Below are positions 7,025 through 15,185 of a stretch of 40,001 nucleotides of DNA, one piece after another. The notes beneath the pieces are model-generated. The model worked only from the letters and a program-made list of their open reading frames with translations. It was not told where the DNA came from and ran no database searches. A program made the translations under genes and the position numbers. How positions within the stretch are numbered: position 1 is the stretch's first letter; every line of letters starts with the position of its first letter. The stretch comes from Prevotella sp. (GTDB lineage Bacteria; Bacteroidota; Bacteroidia; Bacteroidales; Bacteroidaceae): NCBI GenBank assembly GCA_016290175.1, contig JAEETD010000022.1, positions 1-40,001 on the forward strand, written 5' to 3'.

Positions 7025-8641
7025 ATGAACCGTCTGTTCACCCTACTCCTCTGTCTGTGCATGGTGATGGTTGTTCCTGCCCAGCAGAAGAAAAGTTCTT
7101 CTGTTAAGCGGAAAACAACCACCACTAAGACCGTTGTCGCCAAGAAGAATCAGAAAACTCAGAGCACCCGGAATACTCAGAAGACAACCAAGGCCAAGCA
7201 GCCAGCTGTCACGGTGCAGAGTCTGAAGAACGAGCGTCAGAAGATCCAGAAGACGATTCAGGAACAGAAGCGGAAACTCGTGGAAAACGAGCGTAATGTC
7301 AAGCAGCGTCTCCAGACCTTGATGGTGATCAATAATGAAATCAATGACAAACGCAAAACGATTGACACCATCCGTCAGGATATCGGCAAGCTCGACGGCA
7401 ATATCGATGAGCTGAATAAGCACATCCAGGTCTTGGAGCAGGAACTCGATACGCGCAAACAGCGTTTCATGAGGTCACTGCGTTATATGCACCGCAACCG
7501 GAACATCGAGAACCGTCTGATGTTCATCTTCAGTGCCCACAATTTCTCCCAGATGTACCGCCGTCTCCGTTTTGTACGTGAATATGCCATCTATCAGCGG
7601 GCGCAAGGTGAGGCTGTACAGGCAATGAAGAACGAGGTGACCAAGGCCTCCGAAGAACTGACTGCCACGAAGCGTCAGAAGAACGACCTGCTCAATCGTG
7701 GCGAACAGGAGAAAAAGGCCCTGGAGGGGAAACAACAGGAGCAACAGAATGTTGTGACGTCTCTTCAGAAACAACAGAAGGCGATACAGGATATCATCAG
7801 TCAGCAACAGAAGAAAGATGCTGAGCTGAATGCCCGCATCGACAAGATGATTGAAGAGGAAATCGCCCGTGCCAAAGCCAAAGCAGAAGCAGAACGGAAA
7901 CGAAAGGCAGCAGAAGAAGCAGCCAAGAAACGTGCTGAAGAACTGGCCCGTAAGAAAGCTGCTGCAGAGGCAGCCGCCCGCGAGAATGCCCGTCGTGTAG
8001 CAGAGGCTAAAGCCCGCGAGGAGAAGGCAAAGGCAGAAGCCCGTGCCGCTGCCCGCAAGAGTGCAGAAGAGAAACGGAAGGCCGAAGAGGCTGCCCGCAA
8101 GGCAGAACAAGCCCGTAAGGCAGAAGAACGGAAGGCTGCAGCAGAGGCCAAGGCCCGTGAAAGAGATCTGGCAGAGGAAAAACGGAAGGCGAAAAAAGAA
8201 GAAAGCGAATGGACGGTGCCCACTGAAGACCGTAAGCTGGGAGGCAGCTTTGAGAGCAACCGGGGTCGTCTACCCATGCCGCTTACCGGCGGTTATCAAA
8301 TAGTCAACCGTTTCGGCCAGTATTCCGTCGATGGCGTGAAGGGCAATATCTCCCTCGACAATAAGGGCATCAAGATCAAAGGTCAGCCAGGCGCCTATGC
8401 CCGCTGCGTGTTCGATGGCAGGGTTACGTCCGTCTTCGGCTATGATGGTGCCATGGTGGTCATCATCTCGCATGGCACCTATCGCACCGTCTACACGAAC
8501 TTGTCTGCCGTCAGTGTCATCAGTGGCCAGAAGGTGACTGCCCGACAATCGCTTGGCAGAATCGGAAGCGATGGTATTATGCAATTCCAACTGCGTCGCG
8601 GCAACACCCCGTTGAACCCGATGTCGTGGCTGGGAAGATAG
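7025..8641 (+). CDS. EnvC-like murein hydrolase activator (coiled coil plus degenerate M23/LytM domain)
   Basis: 538 residues: a signal peptide (to about VPAQ), an EnvC-type coiled coil (about 60-270), a TolA-like single helix very rich in Ala, Lys, Glu and Arg (about 275-395), then a LytM domain (about 405-538). Active M23 peptidases carry an HxxxD motif and a final HxH. Here the first site reads DNKGIKIKG and the last reads MQFQLRRG; only the central HGTYRTVY (H483) is kept. This is the pattern of non-catalytic activators such as EnvC, which switch on cell-wall amidases at the septum. Such a target amidase is not in the window; the only amidase is the remnant at 1106. Confidence 0.85.
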   Translation: MNRLFTLLLCLCMVMVVPAQQKKSSSVKRKTTTTKTVVAKKNQKTQSTRNTQKTTKAKQPAVTVQSLKNERQKIQKTIQEQKRKLVENERNVKQRLQTLMVINNEINDKRKTIDTIRQDIGKLDGNIDELNKHIQVLEQELDTRKQRFMRSLRYMHRNRNIENRLMFIFSAHNFSQMYRRLRFVREYAIYQRAQGEAVQAMKNEVTKASEELTATKRQKNDLLNRGEQEKKALEGKQQEQQNVVTSLQKQQKAIQDIISQQQKKDAELNARIDKMIEEEIARAKAKAEAERKRKAAEEAAKKRAEELARKKAAAEAAARENARRVAEAKAREEKAKAEARAAARKSAEEKRKAEEAARKAEQARKAEERKAAAEAKARERDLAEEKRKAKKEESEWTVPTEDRKLGGSFESNRGRLPMPLTGGYQIVNRFGQYSVDGVKGNISLDNKGIKIKGQPGAYARCVFDGRVTSVFGYDGAMVVIISHGTYRTVYTNLSAVSVISGQKVTARQSLGRIGSDGIMQFQLRRGNTPLNPMSWLGR

Positions 8642-8682
8642 GAATGAAAAGTGAATAGTGAGTAGTGAAGGAAAAGTGAGAT

Positions 8683-9741
8683 ATGGAGCTGAGAGATTAC
8701 ACAAACGATGCCGTTGAACTGCTGAAGGCACTGATTGCAACGCCTTCGGTGAGCAGGAATGAAACCCGAGCCGCCGACCTCATGAGCCGGTATCTTGACC
8801 ATTGGGGATTGCCCCATGGCCGGGAAGGCAACAATCTGTGGGTAGGTTGCTATGACTGGGACAACAACCGTCCTACCGTCATGCTCAATGCACATATAGA
8901 CACCGTCAAGCCCGTCGCATCCTGGACCCGTGACCCCTATAGACCGACCGTCGAGGGTGACATGCTCTATGGTCTGGGGTCCAATGACTGTGGCGGAGGA
9001 TTAGTATCTCTGCTTCAGGCATACCGTATCCTGCTCCATAGACCACGCAGTTACAACCTGCTTTGGGTGGCCTCCGCAGAAGAAGAGGTTTCAGGCCAGG
9101 ACGGTTTCAGCCGCGTACTCCACTGTCTGCCACCTGTCGATGTGGCCATTGTCGGCGAGCCCACAGGCATGCAGCCCGCCATCGCCGAGAAAGGTCTGAT
9201 GGTGATCGACGGCTATGCCGACGGTGTAAGTGGACATGCTGCCCGTGAGGAAGGTGTGAATGCCATCTACGAGGCACTCGACGACCTCGTTTTCCTGCGC
9301 GACTACCAGTTCCGCAAGGACAGCCCGTTGCTTGGTCCTACGAAGATGACGGTGACGGTGGTCGAGGCCGGTACCCAGCACAATGTGATCCCCGACCATC
9401 TACATTTCGTGATCGATGTGCGCACGAACGAGTATTACCAGAACGAGTTCCTGTTTGAGTTCCTGCGCAAGAAGATGCAGAAGTGTCGCCTCGAAGCCCG
9501 TTCCTTCCGTCTTCATTCGTCATTCATCCCTGAGGACCATCCGCTCATACAACGGTGCATCGCCATGGGCATGACGCCCTTCGGCTCGCCCACACTCAGC
9601 GATCAGGCCCTCATGCCCTTCCCCTCCTTCAAACTAGGACCGGGCGATTCCTCGCGCAGCCATTCTGCCGACGAGTTCATCCGCATCTCGGAAATAGAGC
9701 ATGCCATCAACACATACGTACAATTGTTAGAAAACTATTAA
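8683..9741 (+). CDS. argE: M20 family deacetylase, ArgE-like (N-acyl-ornithine or N-acyl-citrulline deacylase)
   Basis: Zinc aminoacylase of the ArgE/DapE family, 352 residues. Metal ligands are visible: AHIDTV (H71, D73), GSNDCGGG (D102), AEEE (133-135, with the general base) and SHSADEF (H327). A dimerisation domain lies between about 165 and 280 (VSGHAAREEG near its start). In arginine synthesis it would release ornithine or citrulline from the acylated form. Some Bacteroidetes use N-succinyl-ornithine and N-succinyl-citrulline, so the acyl group cannot be told from sequence. Preceded by a GTGAATAGTGAG-type spacer repeat, and followed two bases later by the acyl-CoA ligase start. Confidence 0.85.
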   Translation: MELRDYTNDAVELLKALIATPSVSRNETRAADLMSRYLDHWGLPHGREGNNLWVGCYDWDNNRPTVMLNAHIDTVKPVASWTRDPYRPTVEGDMLYGLGSNDCGGGLVSLLQAYRILLHRPRSYNLLWVASAEEEVSGQDGFSRVLHCLPPVDVAIVGEPTGMQPAIAEKGLMVIDGYADGVSGHAAREEGVNAIYEALDDLVFLRDYQFRKDSPLLGPTKMTVTVVEAGTQHNVIPDHLHFVIDVRTNEYYQNEFLFEFLRKKMQKCRLEARSFRLHSSFIPEDHPLIQRCIAMGMTPFGSPTLSDQALMPFPSFKLGPGDSSRSHSADEFIRISEIEHAINTYVQLLENY

Positions 9742-9742
9742 T

Positions 9743-11551
9743 ATGCAGACAAACAGTCATTTATCACGGCTCATTCACGACCAGGCCAAGAACTACGGCA
9801 ACCGCGAGGCACTCATCTACCGCGACTTCGGCAGCAAGGAGTGGAAGTCTTTCTCGTGGAATCAGTTCTCGGAAATGGTGAAGAAGGTATCGAATGCCAT
9901 GCTGAACCTTGGTGTGAAAGTGCAGGAAAACATAGGCGTTTTCTCACAGAACTCCGTCCAGTACCTGTTTTGTGACTTCGGAGCCTGGGGCATTCGGGCG
10001 GTCACCATCCCCTTCTATGCCACCAGCAGCGAGCAACAGATCCAGTTCATGGTGAGCGATGCCAAGATACGTTTCCTCTTTGTCGGCGAGCAGGAGCAGT
10101 ACGACAAAGCCCGTCGCGTGGTCTCGATGTGTCAGACACTGGAGCGCATCATCGTGTTCGACCGCAATGTACGCATCTCCACCCACGACCCCAATGCGAT
10201 GTATTTCGACGATTTCCTGAAACTGGGCGAGAACTTCCCACGACAGACGGAGGTGGAATCCCTGCAGTCACAGGCGTCGATGGACGACATCGCCAATATC
10301 CTATATACCTCCGGCACCACGGGCGATTCCAAGGGTGTCATCCTCACATGCGGTCAATATCACGCTGCTTTCGAGGCCAACGGCAAATGCGTCCCCGTCA
10401 CTGAGGACGATCGCGTATTGAATTTCCTGCCCTTCACCCATATCTTCGAGAAAGGCTGGAAAATCCTGTCGCTCACCTGTGGTGCCCGTCTGATCGTGAA
10501 CACCTATCCTCTGGAAGTCCAACAGTCGATGAAGGAGACCCATCCTACGTGCATGTCGTCGGTGCCCCGTTTCTGGGAGAAGGTATATATGGGCGTTCTT
10601 GAACAGATCGAGAAAGCCAGTGCCCCCAAGCGCAAACTCTTCCAGCACGCTCTCAGCGTGGGAAAGAAGCATAACATCGACTATCTCTCCAAGGGCAAGC
10701 GTCCACCGTTGGCCCTGCACTTCGAATACGAGATGCTTAACAAGACCGTCTTCTCACTCGTCCGCAAGGAACTGGGTCTCGAGAATGCCCACTTCTTCCC
10801 CACAGCCGGAGCAACGGTCAATCCGAAGGTCGAGGAGTTTGTCCACTCCATCGGCATCAACATGGTCGTGGGCTATGGCCTGACAGAGAGTCTGGCCACC
10901 GTCTCGTGTAACCATCTGGGCGAGCCCTACACAGTAGGTGGTGTCGGCATCCCCATCGAGGGCATTGATATCAAGATCAGCGACGAAGGCGAAATCCTCT
11001 TAAAGGGTCCTACCATCACCATCGGCTATTACAACCGTGAGGACCTCACCCGTCAGGCCTTTACAGACGACGGTTACTTCCGTACCGGCGACTCCGGCTA
11101 TCTGAAGGATGGTGAGCTCTTCCTGAAGGATCGCATCAAGGACCTCTACAAGACCTCCAACGGCAAGTACATCGCACCGCAGATGATTGAGTCGAAACTG
11201 CTGGTGGATAAGTATATCGATCAGATTGCCATCATTGCCGACCAGCGTAAGTTTGTGTCAGCACTCATCATTCCCGTCTATTCTTTATTAGAAGAGTACG
11301 CGCGCGAGCACCACATCCCCTTCGAGAACCGTGAGCAGCTCTGTGCCGACAGTAAGATCAACGACATGATGAAGGAACGCATCGACACCCTGCAGCAGCA
11401 GTTGGCCCATTACGAGCAGATCAAGCGCTTCACCCTCCTGCCCCACCATTTCTCGATGGAGAAGGGCGAGCTCACCAATACGCTGAAGATCAAACGTCGT
11501 GTGCTCAACGAGAACTACAAGAAAGAGATCGACGCAATGTACGAGGAATAA
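9743..11551 (+). CDS. Long-chain acyl-CoA synthetase (AMP-binding enzyme)
   Basis: 602-residue adenylate-forming enzyme that activates fatty acids to acyl-AMP and then acyl-CoA. The phosphate loop is ILYTSGTTGDSKGVIL (Y188-G194 at its core). The A5 motif is VVGYGLTES, and the Asp/Arg region reads GYFRTGDSGYLKDGELFLKD with a following KTSNGKYIAP hinge. This is the FadD15-like form common in Bacteroidetes rather than the E. coli type. It starts two bases after argE and ends three bases before prfB, so these three genes are probably co-transcribed. Confidence 0.92.
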   Translation: MQTNSHLSRLIHDQAKNYGNREALIYRDFGSKEWKSFSWNQFSEMVKKVSNAMLNLGVKVQENIGVFSQNSVQYLFCDFGAWGIRAVTIPFYATSSEQQIQFMVSDAKIRFLFVGEQEQYDKARRVVSMCQTLERIIVFDRNVRISTHDPNAMYFDDFLKLGENFPRQTEVESLQSQASMDDIANILYTSGTTGDSKGVILTCGQYHAAFEANGKCVPVTEDDRVLNFLPFTHIFEKGWKILSLTCGARLIVNTYPLEVQQSMKETHPTCMSSVPRFWEKVYMGVLEQIEKASAPKRKLFQHALSVGKKHNIDYLSKGKRPPLALHFEYEMLNKTVFSLVRKELGLENAHFFPTAGATVNPKVEEFVHSIGINMVVGYGLTESLATVSCNHLGEPYTVGGVGIPIEGIDIKISDEGEILLKGPTITIGYYNREDLTRQAFTDDGYFRTGDSGYLKDGELFLKDRIKDLYKTSNGKYIAPQMIESKLLVDKYIDQIAIIADQRKFVSALIIPVYSLLEEYAREHHIPFENREQLCADSKINDMMKERIDTLQQQLAHYEQIKRFTLLPHHFSMEKGELTNTLKIKRRVLNENYKKEIDAMYEE

Positions 11552-11554
11552 GAT

Positions 11555-12676
11555 ATGATTACACAGGATCAACTGAAAGATGTGTTGGAGAGGACGGATG
11601 CATTGTATCGGTACCTCGAGATAGATAAGAAGAAAATGGAGTACGAGGAGGAGGATCTTCGTACACAGGCTCCTGACTTCTGGGAAGACCGTCAGCGGGC
11701 TGAGGAACAGATGAAGAAGGTGAAGGGCATCAAGAAATGGCTCGATGGCTATCAGGAAGTAAGAACGCTGGCCGACGAGCTACAGCTGGCCTTCGACTTC
11801 TACAAGGACGAGATGGTGACCGAAGAGGAAGTGGAGGACACCTACCAAAAGGCCATCAACGCCATCGAAGGTCTGGAACTGATGAACATGCTCCGTCAGA
11901 AGGAAGACCCGATGGATGCCGTACTGAAGATAAACTCTGGTGCCGGTGGCACGGAGGCACAGGACTGGGCGCAGATGCTGATGCGTATGTATATGCGCTG
12001 GGCCGAGGCGCACGGTTACAAGGTGACGATATCAAACCTGCTCGACGGCGACGAGGCCGGTATCAAGAGTGTGACGATGCAGATAGAGGGTGGTGATTAT
12101 GCCTATGGTTATCTGAAGAGTGAAAATGGCGTTCACCGACTGGTGCGTGTGTCGCCCTTCAATGCCCAGGGTAAACGCATGACCTCTTTCGCCTCGGTAT
12201 TCGTTTCACCATTGGTGGATGACACCATCGAGGTGTATGTCGACCCTGCCAAGCTATCGTGGGACACCTTCCGCAGTTCCGGAGCCGGTGGACAGAACGT
12301 GAACAAGGTGGAATCTGGTGTGCGTCTGCGCTATTGGTATACCGACCCTGATACGGGCGAAGAGGAGGAAATCCTGATTGAGAACACCGAGACACGCGAC
12401 CAACCGAAGAACAAGGAGCGCGCAATGGCGTTGTTGCGTTCACAACTCTACGACCGCGCAATGAAGAAGCGTCTGGAAGCCCAGGCGAAGATCGAGGCGG
12501 GCAAGAAAAAGATAGAATGGGGCAGTCAGATCCGTTCGTATGTCTTCGATGACAAGCGTGTGAAGGACCACCGCACGAATTTCGAGACCCGCGACGTGGA
12601 TAGCGTCATGAACGGCAAGATCGACGGTTTCATCAAAGCCTACCTCATGGAGTTCCCCGTAAACGACGAAGAATAA
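11555..12676 (+). CDS. prfB: Peptide chain release factor 2
   Basis: RF2 terminates translation at UGA and UAA. The discriminator tripeptide is SPF (S200-F202) in VRVSPFNAQG, and the GGQ hydrolysis motif is at 245-247 in SSGAGGQNVNKVES. 373 residues, close to the usual 365. The gene is continuous: where E. coli prfB has the in-frame UGA after GYL near codon 25, this one reads YLEID with no stop, so autoregulatory frameshifting is absent. A small membrane protein follows 25 bases later. Confidence 0.97.
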   Translation: MITQDQLKDVLERTDALYRYLEIDKKKMEYEEEDLRTQAPDFWEDRQRAEEQMKKVKGIKKWLDGYQEVRTLADELQLAFDFYKDEMVTEEEVEDTYQKAINAIEGLELMNMLRQKEDPMDAVLKINSGAGGTEAQDWAQMLMRMYMRWAEAHGYKVTISNLLDGDEAGIKSVTMQIEGGDYAYGYLKSENGVHRLVRVSPFNAQGKRMTSFASVFVSPLVDDTIEVYVDPAKLSWDTFRSSGAGGQNVNKVESGVRLRYWYTDPDTGEEEEILIENTETRDQPKNKERAMALLRSQLYDRAMKKRLEAQAKIEAGKKKIEWGSQIRSYVFDDKRVKDHRTNFETRDVDSVMNGKIDGFIKAYLMEFPVNDEE

Positions 12677-12701
12677 TATTAACATTATAAAACTTAAAAT
12701 T

Positions 12702-12860
12702 ATGGCACAAATTGCAAAAGCATCAAAGGCTGCCGAGAAGAAGGTGGCTTATCAGAAGAAACAGGAAGACAATGGCAAGAAAGTTGTGAATTGGATCTTT
12801 GGCGTACTGATCCTGCTCGCCATCGCATTCGTGGTTTATTCCGTCTTTATCGTATCTTAA
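12702..12860 (+). CDS. Small single-pass membrane protein (52 residues)
   Basis: An ATG at 12702 opens a 52-codon frame: a basic, Lys/Ala/Gln-rich N-terminus (MAQIAKASKAAEKKV), then one membrane helix (WIFGVLILLAIAFVVYSVFI) ending at a TAA. The intergenic TTAACATTATAAAACTTAAAAT just before it is leader-like. It sits between prfB and the CYTH gene, whose ATG is two bases after its stop. The topology should be N-in with the charged tail in the cytoplasm. Function unknown. The clean start, hydrophobic profile and tight packing support a real gene. Confidence 0.75.
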   Translation: MAQIAKASKAAEKKVAYQKKQEDNGKKVVNWIFGVLILLAIAFVVYSVFIVS

Positions 12861-12862
12861 GG

Positions 12863-13342
12863 ATGAGCGGCTTCGAGATCGAGCGAAAATTCCTGGTCAA
12901 GGACGGGCGCTACAAGGAACTGGCTTTTGCCAGCAGCCGCATCCGTCAAGGGTATATCTGCAGCGGTCACGGTCGCACTGTACGGGTGCGCATCCGTGAC
13001 GCGCACGGGTACCTTACAATAAAAGGGCCCTCAACGAATGGCGGTCTGAGCCGTTATGAGTTTGAAAAAGAGATCACGCTCGATGAGGCAGAACACCTGA
13101 TGGCGCTCTGTGAACCTGGCCTTATTGACAAGACACGCTATCTCGTGAAAAGTGGCGCGCATACCTTTGAAGTGGATGAGTTCTACGGCGAAAACGAAGG
13201 ACTCGTTATAGCCGAGGTAGAACTGGGCTCAGAAGATGAACCCTATGAAAAACCCGATTTCATCGGTGAAGAAGTCACTGGTGACAAACGATACTATAAC
13301 TCTCACTTACGCGTGAACCCCTACTCCCTCTGGAAGCGATAA
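12863..13342 (+). CDS. CYTH domain protein (triphosphate tunnel metalloenzyme)
   Basis: 159 residues with the defining EIERKFLV signature at the N-terminus, followed by alternating basic and acidic strand motifs (TVRVRIRDAHGYLTIKG, YEFEKEI, FEVDEFYGEN, AEVELGSEDE) that line the tunnel. Small bacterial members hydrolyse inorganic triphosphate or related substrates; the substrate here is unknown. I set the start at 12863 because EIERKF should be near residue 4. A longer upstream frame would overlap the small membrane protein entirely. Its 3' end overlaps the reverse-strand VanZ-like gene by 22 bases. Confidence 0.88.
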   Translation: MSGFEIERKFLVKDGRYKELAFASSRIRQGYICSGHGRTVRVRIRDAHGYLTIKGPSTNGGLSRYEFEKEITLDEAEHLMALCEPGLIDKTRYLVKSGAHTFEVDEFYGENEGLVIAEVELGSEDEPYEKPDFIGEEVTGDKRYYNSHLRVNPYSLWKR

Positions 13343-13722
13343 TAAACGAGTATGCCCGCTAATCCGACGATGGCAGCGAGTGTGACGCCTGTGGCATTAG
13401 CGACAAAGTCGAGCCAGTCGCCATTACGCGTCGTCGTGCAGTAGGCTTGCATCAGCTCCAACACACCACCCATGATGACGGGCGCCAACCAAGCCCAGAA
13501 GAAAAGTTTCTCATAGTCGGGAGACTTGTGTTTCAGGACATATTCCACCCAGATGACCAGACAAGTGCCACCATACATGATGAAGTGTACCCACTTGTCG
13601 ATAAACTCCACATTATCAAGAGGCGTTTCCGGGAAAAAAGGCAGCAACGATAGTATCCATACCAAACAGATACATGTCGCTGAAAAGGGGTATTTTTTGA
13701 TTTTATGAAAGAGATTTTGCAT
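13321..13722 (-). CDS. VanZ-like membrane protein
   Basis: 133 residues with about four membrane helices (for example CICLVWILSLLPFF, CLVIWVEYVL, LAPVIMGGVLELMQ, ATGVTLAAIVGLAGILVYY). The VanZ-type FIDKWVHFIMYG motif is followed by GDWLDFVANATG. VanZ relatives are linked to glycopeptide resistance in some Gram-positives, but most, including those in Bacteroidetes, have no known function. Tail-to-tail overlap with the CYTH gene. It starts divergently from the first symporter, with its own TACCTTTGC box at 13742-13750. Confidence 0.85.
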   Translation of the reverse strand: MQNLFHKIKKYPFSATCICLVWILSLLPFFPETPLDNVEFIDKWVHFIMYGGTCLVIWVEYVLKHKSPDYEKLFFWAWLAPVIMGGVLELMQAYCTTTRNGDWLDFVANATGVTLAAIVGLAGILVYYRFQRE

Positions 13723-13741
13723 CTTTACCTTTATTTTTGCT

Positions 13742-13750
13742 GCAAAGGTA
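13742..13750 (-). promoter_or_regulatory. -7 box (TACCTTTGC) for the VanZ-like gene
   Basis: TAnnTTTG match on the reverse strand, about 20 bases before the ATG at 13722. Confidence 0.55.
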
Positions 13751-13772
13751 CTTATTTTTCCTGAATAATTGG

Positions 13773-13780
13773 TATCTTTG
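13773..13780 (+). promoter_or_regulatory. -7 box (TATCTTTG) for the symporter pair
   Basis: TAnnTTTG match. It lies downstream of the earliest possible symporter start (13737), which rules that start out. Confidence 0.6.
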
Positions 13781-13805
13781 CAGCGGAAACATGAGAGAAT
13801 TGCAT

Positions 13806-15176
13806 ATGGCTAAACTCGAAAGAGCTAATTTCGGAAGTAAACTTGGCGTCATTCTGGCGACTGCCGGTTCCGCAGTGGGATTGGGTAATGTATGGCGTTT
13901 CCCTTATATGACAGGTCAGAATGGAGGAGCCGTTTTCATTATCATTTACGTCGTTTGTGTATTGCTGCTAGGCATCCCCTGCATGATCAGTGAGTTTATC
14001 ATCGGCCGTCATGCCCAGGCGAACACAGCACGTGCCTATCGTAAGGTGGGGGGCAGGAATCCTTTGTCGTATATCGGCTATATGAGCGTGCTCACCGGAT
14101 TCCTTATCACTGGTTACTATGCCGTGGTGTCAGGCTGGTGTCTGCAATATATCTGGGCATCAGCAATCGGCCACCTCGATGGGGGCAACCCGGAGTTCTT
14201 CAAGACCTACTTCACCACGTTCTCGCAAGACCCCGTAAAGCCCATCTTCTGGACCTTCCTGATGCTACTGGCCACTTATCTGATCATAGAACATGGCGTG
14301 CGTGACGGCATCGAACGGGCCTCGAAAATCTTCATGCCCGTATTGTTCATTCTGCTGTTGGTCATCGTTGTCGCTGCTTGTATGCTCCCCAATGCTTCGC
14401 AGGGTATAGAGTTCCTATTCAAGCCTGACATGTCGATGATCAATAGTGATGTGTTCCTTGGGGCCCTCGGACAGTCGTTCTATTCACTGAGCATTGCCAT
14501 GGGATGTATCTGTACCTATGCCAGTTATTTCTCGAAGCAAACGAATCTCACAACGTCTGCAGTCCAGATAGGCGTGATCGATTCCATGGTTGCCATTCTG
14601 GCAGGACTGATGATTTTCCCGGCCGCTTTCTCGGTGGGTGTCAATCCCGACAGTGGTCCCTCACTGATCTTCATCACCCTGCCAAATGTATTTCAGCAGG
14701 CCTTTGGTGGAGTGCCGATGGTGGGCTACATCATTTCCATCCTTTTCTATTTGCTCCTTTCGCTGGCAGCCCTCACCTCCCTGATTTCGCTTCACGAGGT
14801 GAGTACCTCCTTCTTCCATGAGGAATTTCACATCACCCGTAAGGCTGCGGCTATCATCGTCACGGTCTCGTGCTGTATCATGGGTATCATCTGTTCCCTC
14901 TCGCTAGGCCCCACTGGTACCACACTGCATTTCTTCGAAAAGACGTTGTTTGACATCTTCGATTTTGTGACAGGACAGATCTTCCTGCCTGTAGTAGGTT
15001 TCCTGACCTGTATCCTAATAGGTTGGTTCGTACCGCATAAGCTGGTACGCGATGAGTTCACCAATCGTGGCACACTGCGTGTCGGCAGATATTTCCACTT
15101 CTATATCTTCCTGGTGAAATATGTCTGTCCGCTTTGCATCCTGTTTATCTTCTTACACCAGTTGGGACTTCTTTAA
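13806..15176 (+). CDS. Sodium-dependent transporter, NSS/SNF family (copy 1)
   Basis: LeuT-type symporter, about 456 residues with 11-12 membrane helices. It opens with FGSKLGVILATAGSAVGLGN and VWRFPYMTGQNGGAVF, the broken first helix that binds sodium and substrate. It probably imports an amino acid. I placed the start at 13806 (MAKLERANFG) because it aligns with the start of the neighbouring copy; 13791 is also possible. The longest frame begins upstream of the promoter box and is not credible. Nine bases separate it from the second copy. Confidence 0.9.
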   Translation: MAKLERANFGSKLGVILATAGSAVGLGNVWRFPYMTGQNGGAVFIIIYVVCVLLLGIPCMISEFIIGRHAQANTARAYRKVGGRNPLSYIGYMSVLTGFLITGYYAVVSGWCLQYIWASAIGHLDGGNPEFFKTYFTTFSQDPVKPIFWTFLMLLATYLIIEHGVRDGIERASKIFMPVLFILLLVIVVAACMLPNASQGIEFLFKPDMSMINSDVFLGALGQSFYSLSIAMGCICTYASYFSKQTNLTTSAVQIGVIDSMVAILAGLMIFPAAFSVGVNPDSGPSLIFITLPNVFQQAFGGVPMVGYIISILFYLLLSLAALTSLISLHEVSTSFFHEEFHITRKAAAIIVTVSCCIMGIICSLSLGPTGTTLHFFEKTLFDIFDFVTGQIFLPVVGFLTCILIGWFVPHKLVRDEFTNRGTLRVGRYFHFYIFLVKYVCPLCILFIFLHQLGLL

Positions 15177-15185
15177 ACAAAGCGT

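Noticed and set aside
11625..11640. RF2 frameshift site
   Set aside because: No in-frame stop occurs in the first 60 codons, so no frameshift is required.
12791..12862. Upstream extension of the CYTH gene
   Set aside because: It overlaps the small membrane protein in another frame, and the EIERKF signature demands a start near 12863.
13737..13805. Longer N-terminus for the first symporter
   Set aside because: It would begin upstream of the promoter box and has no counterpart in the second copy.
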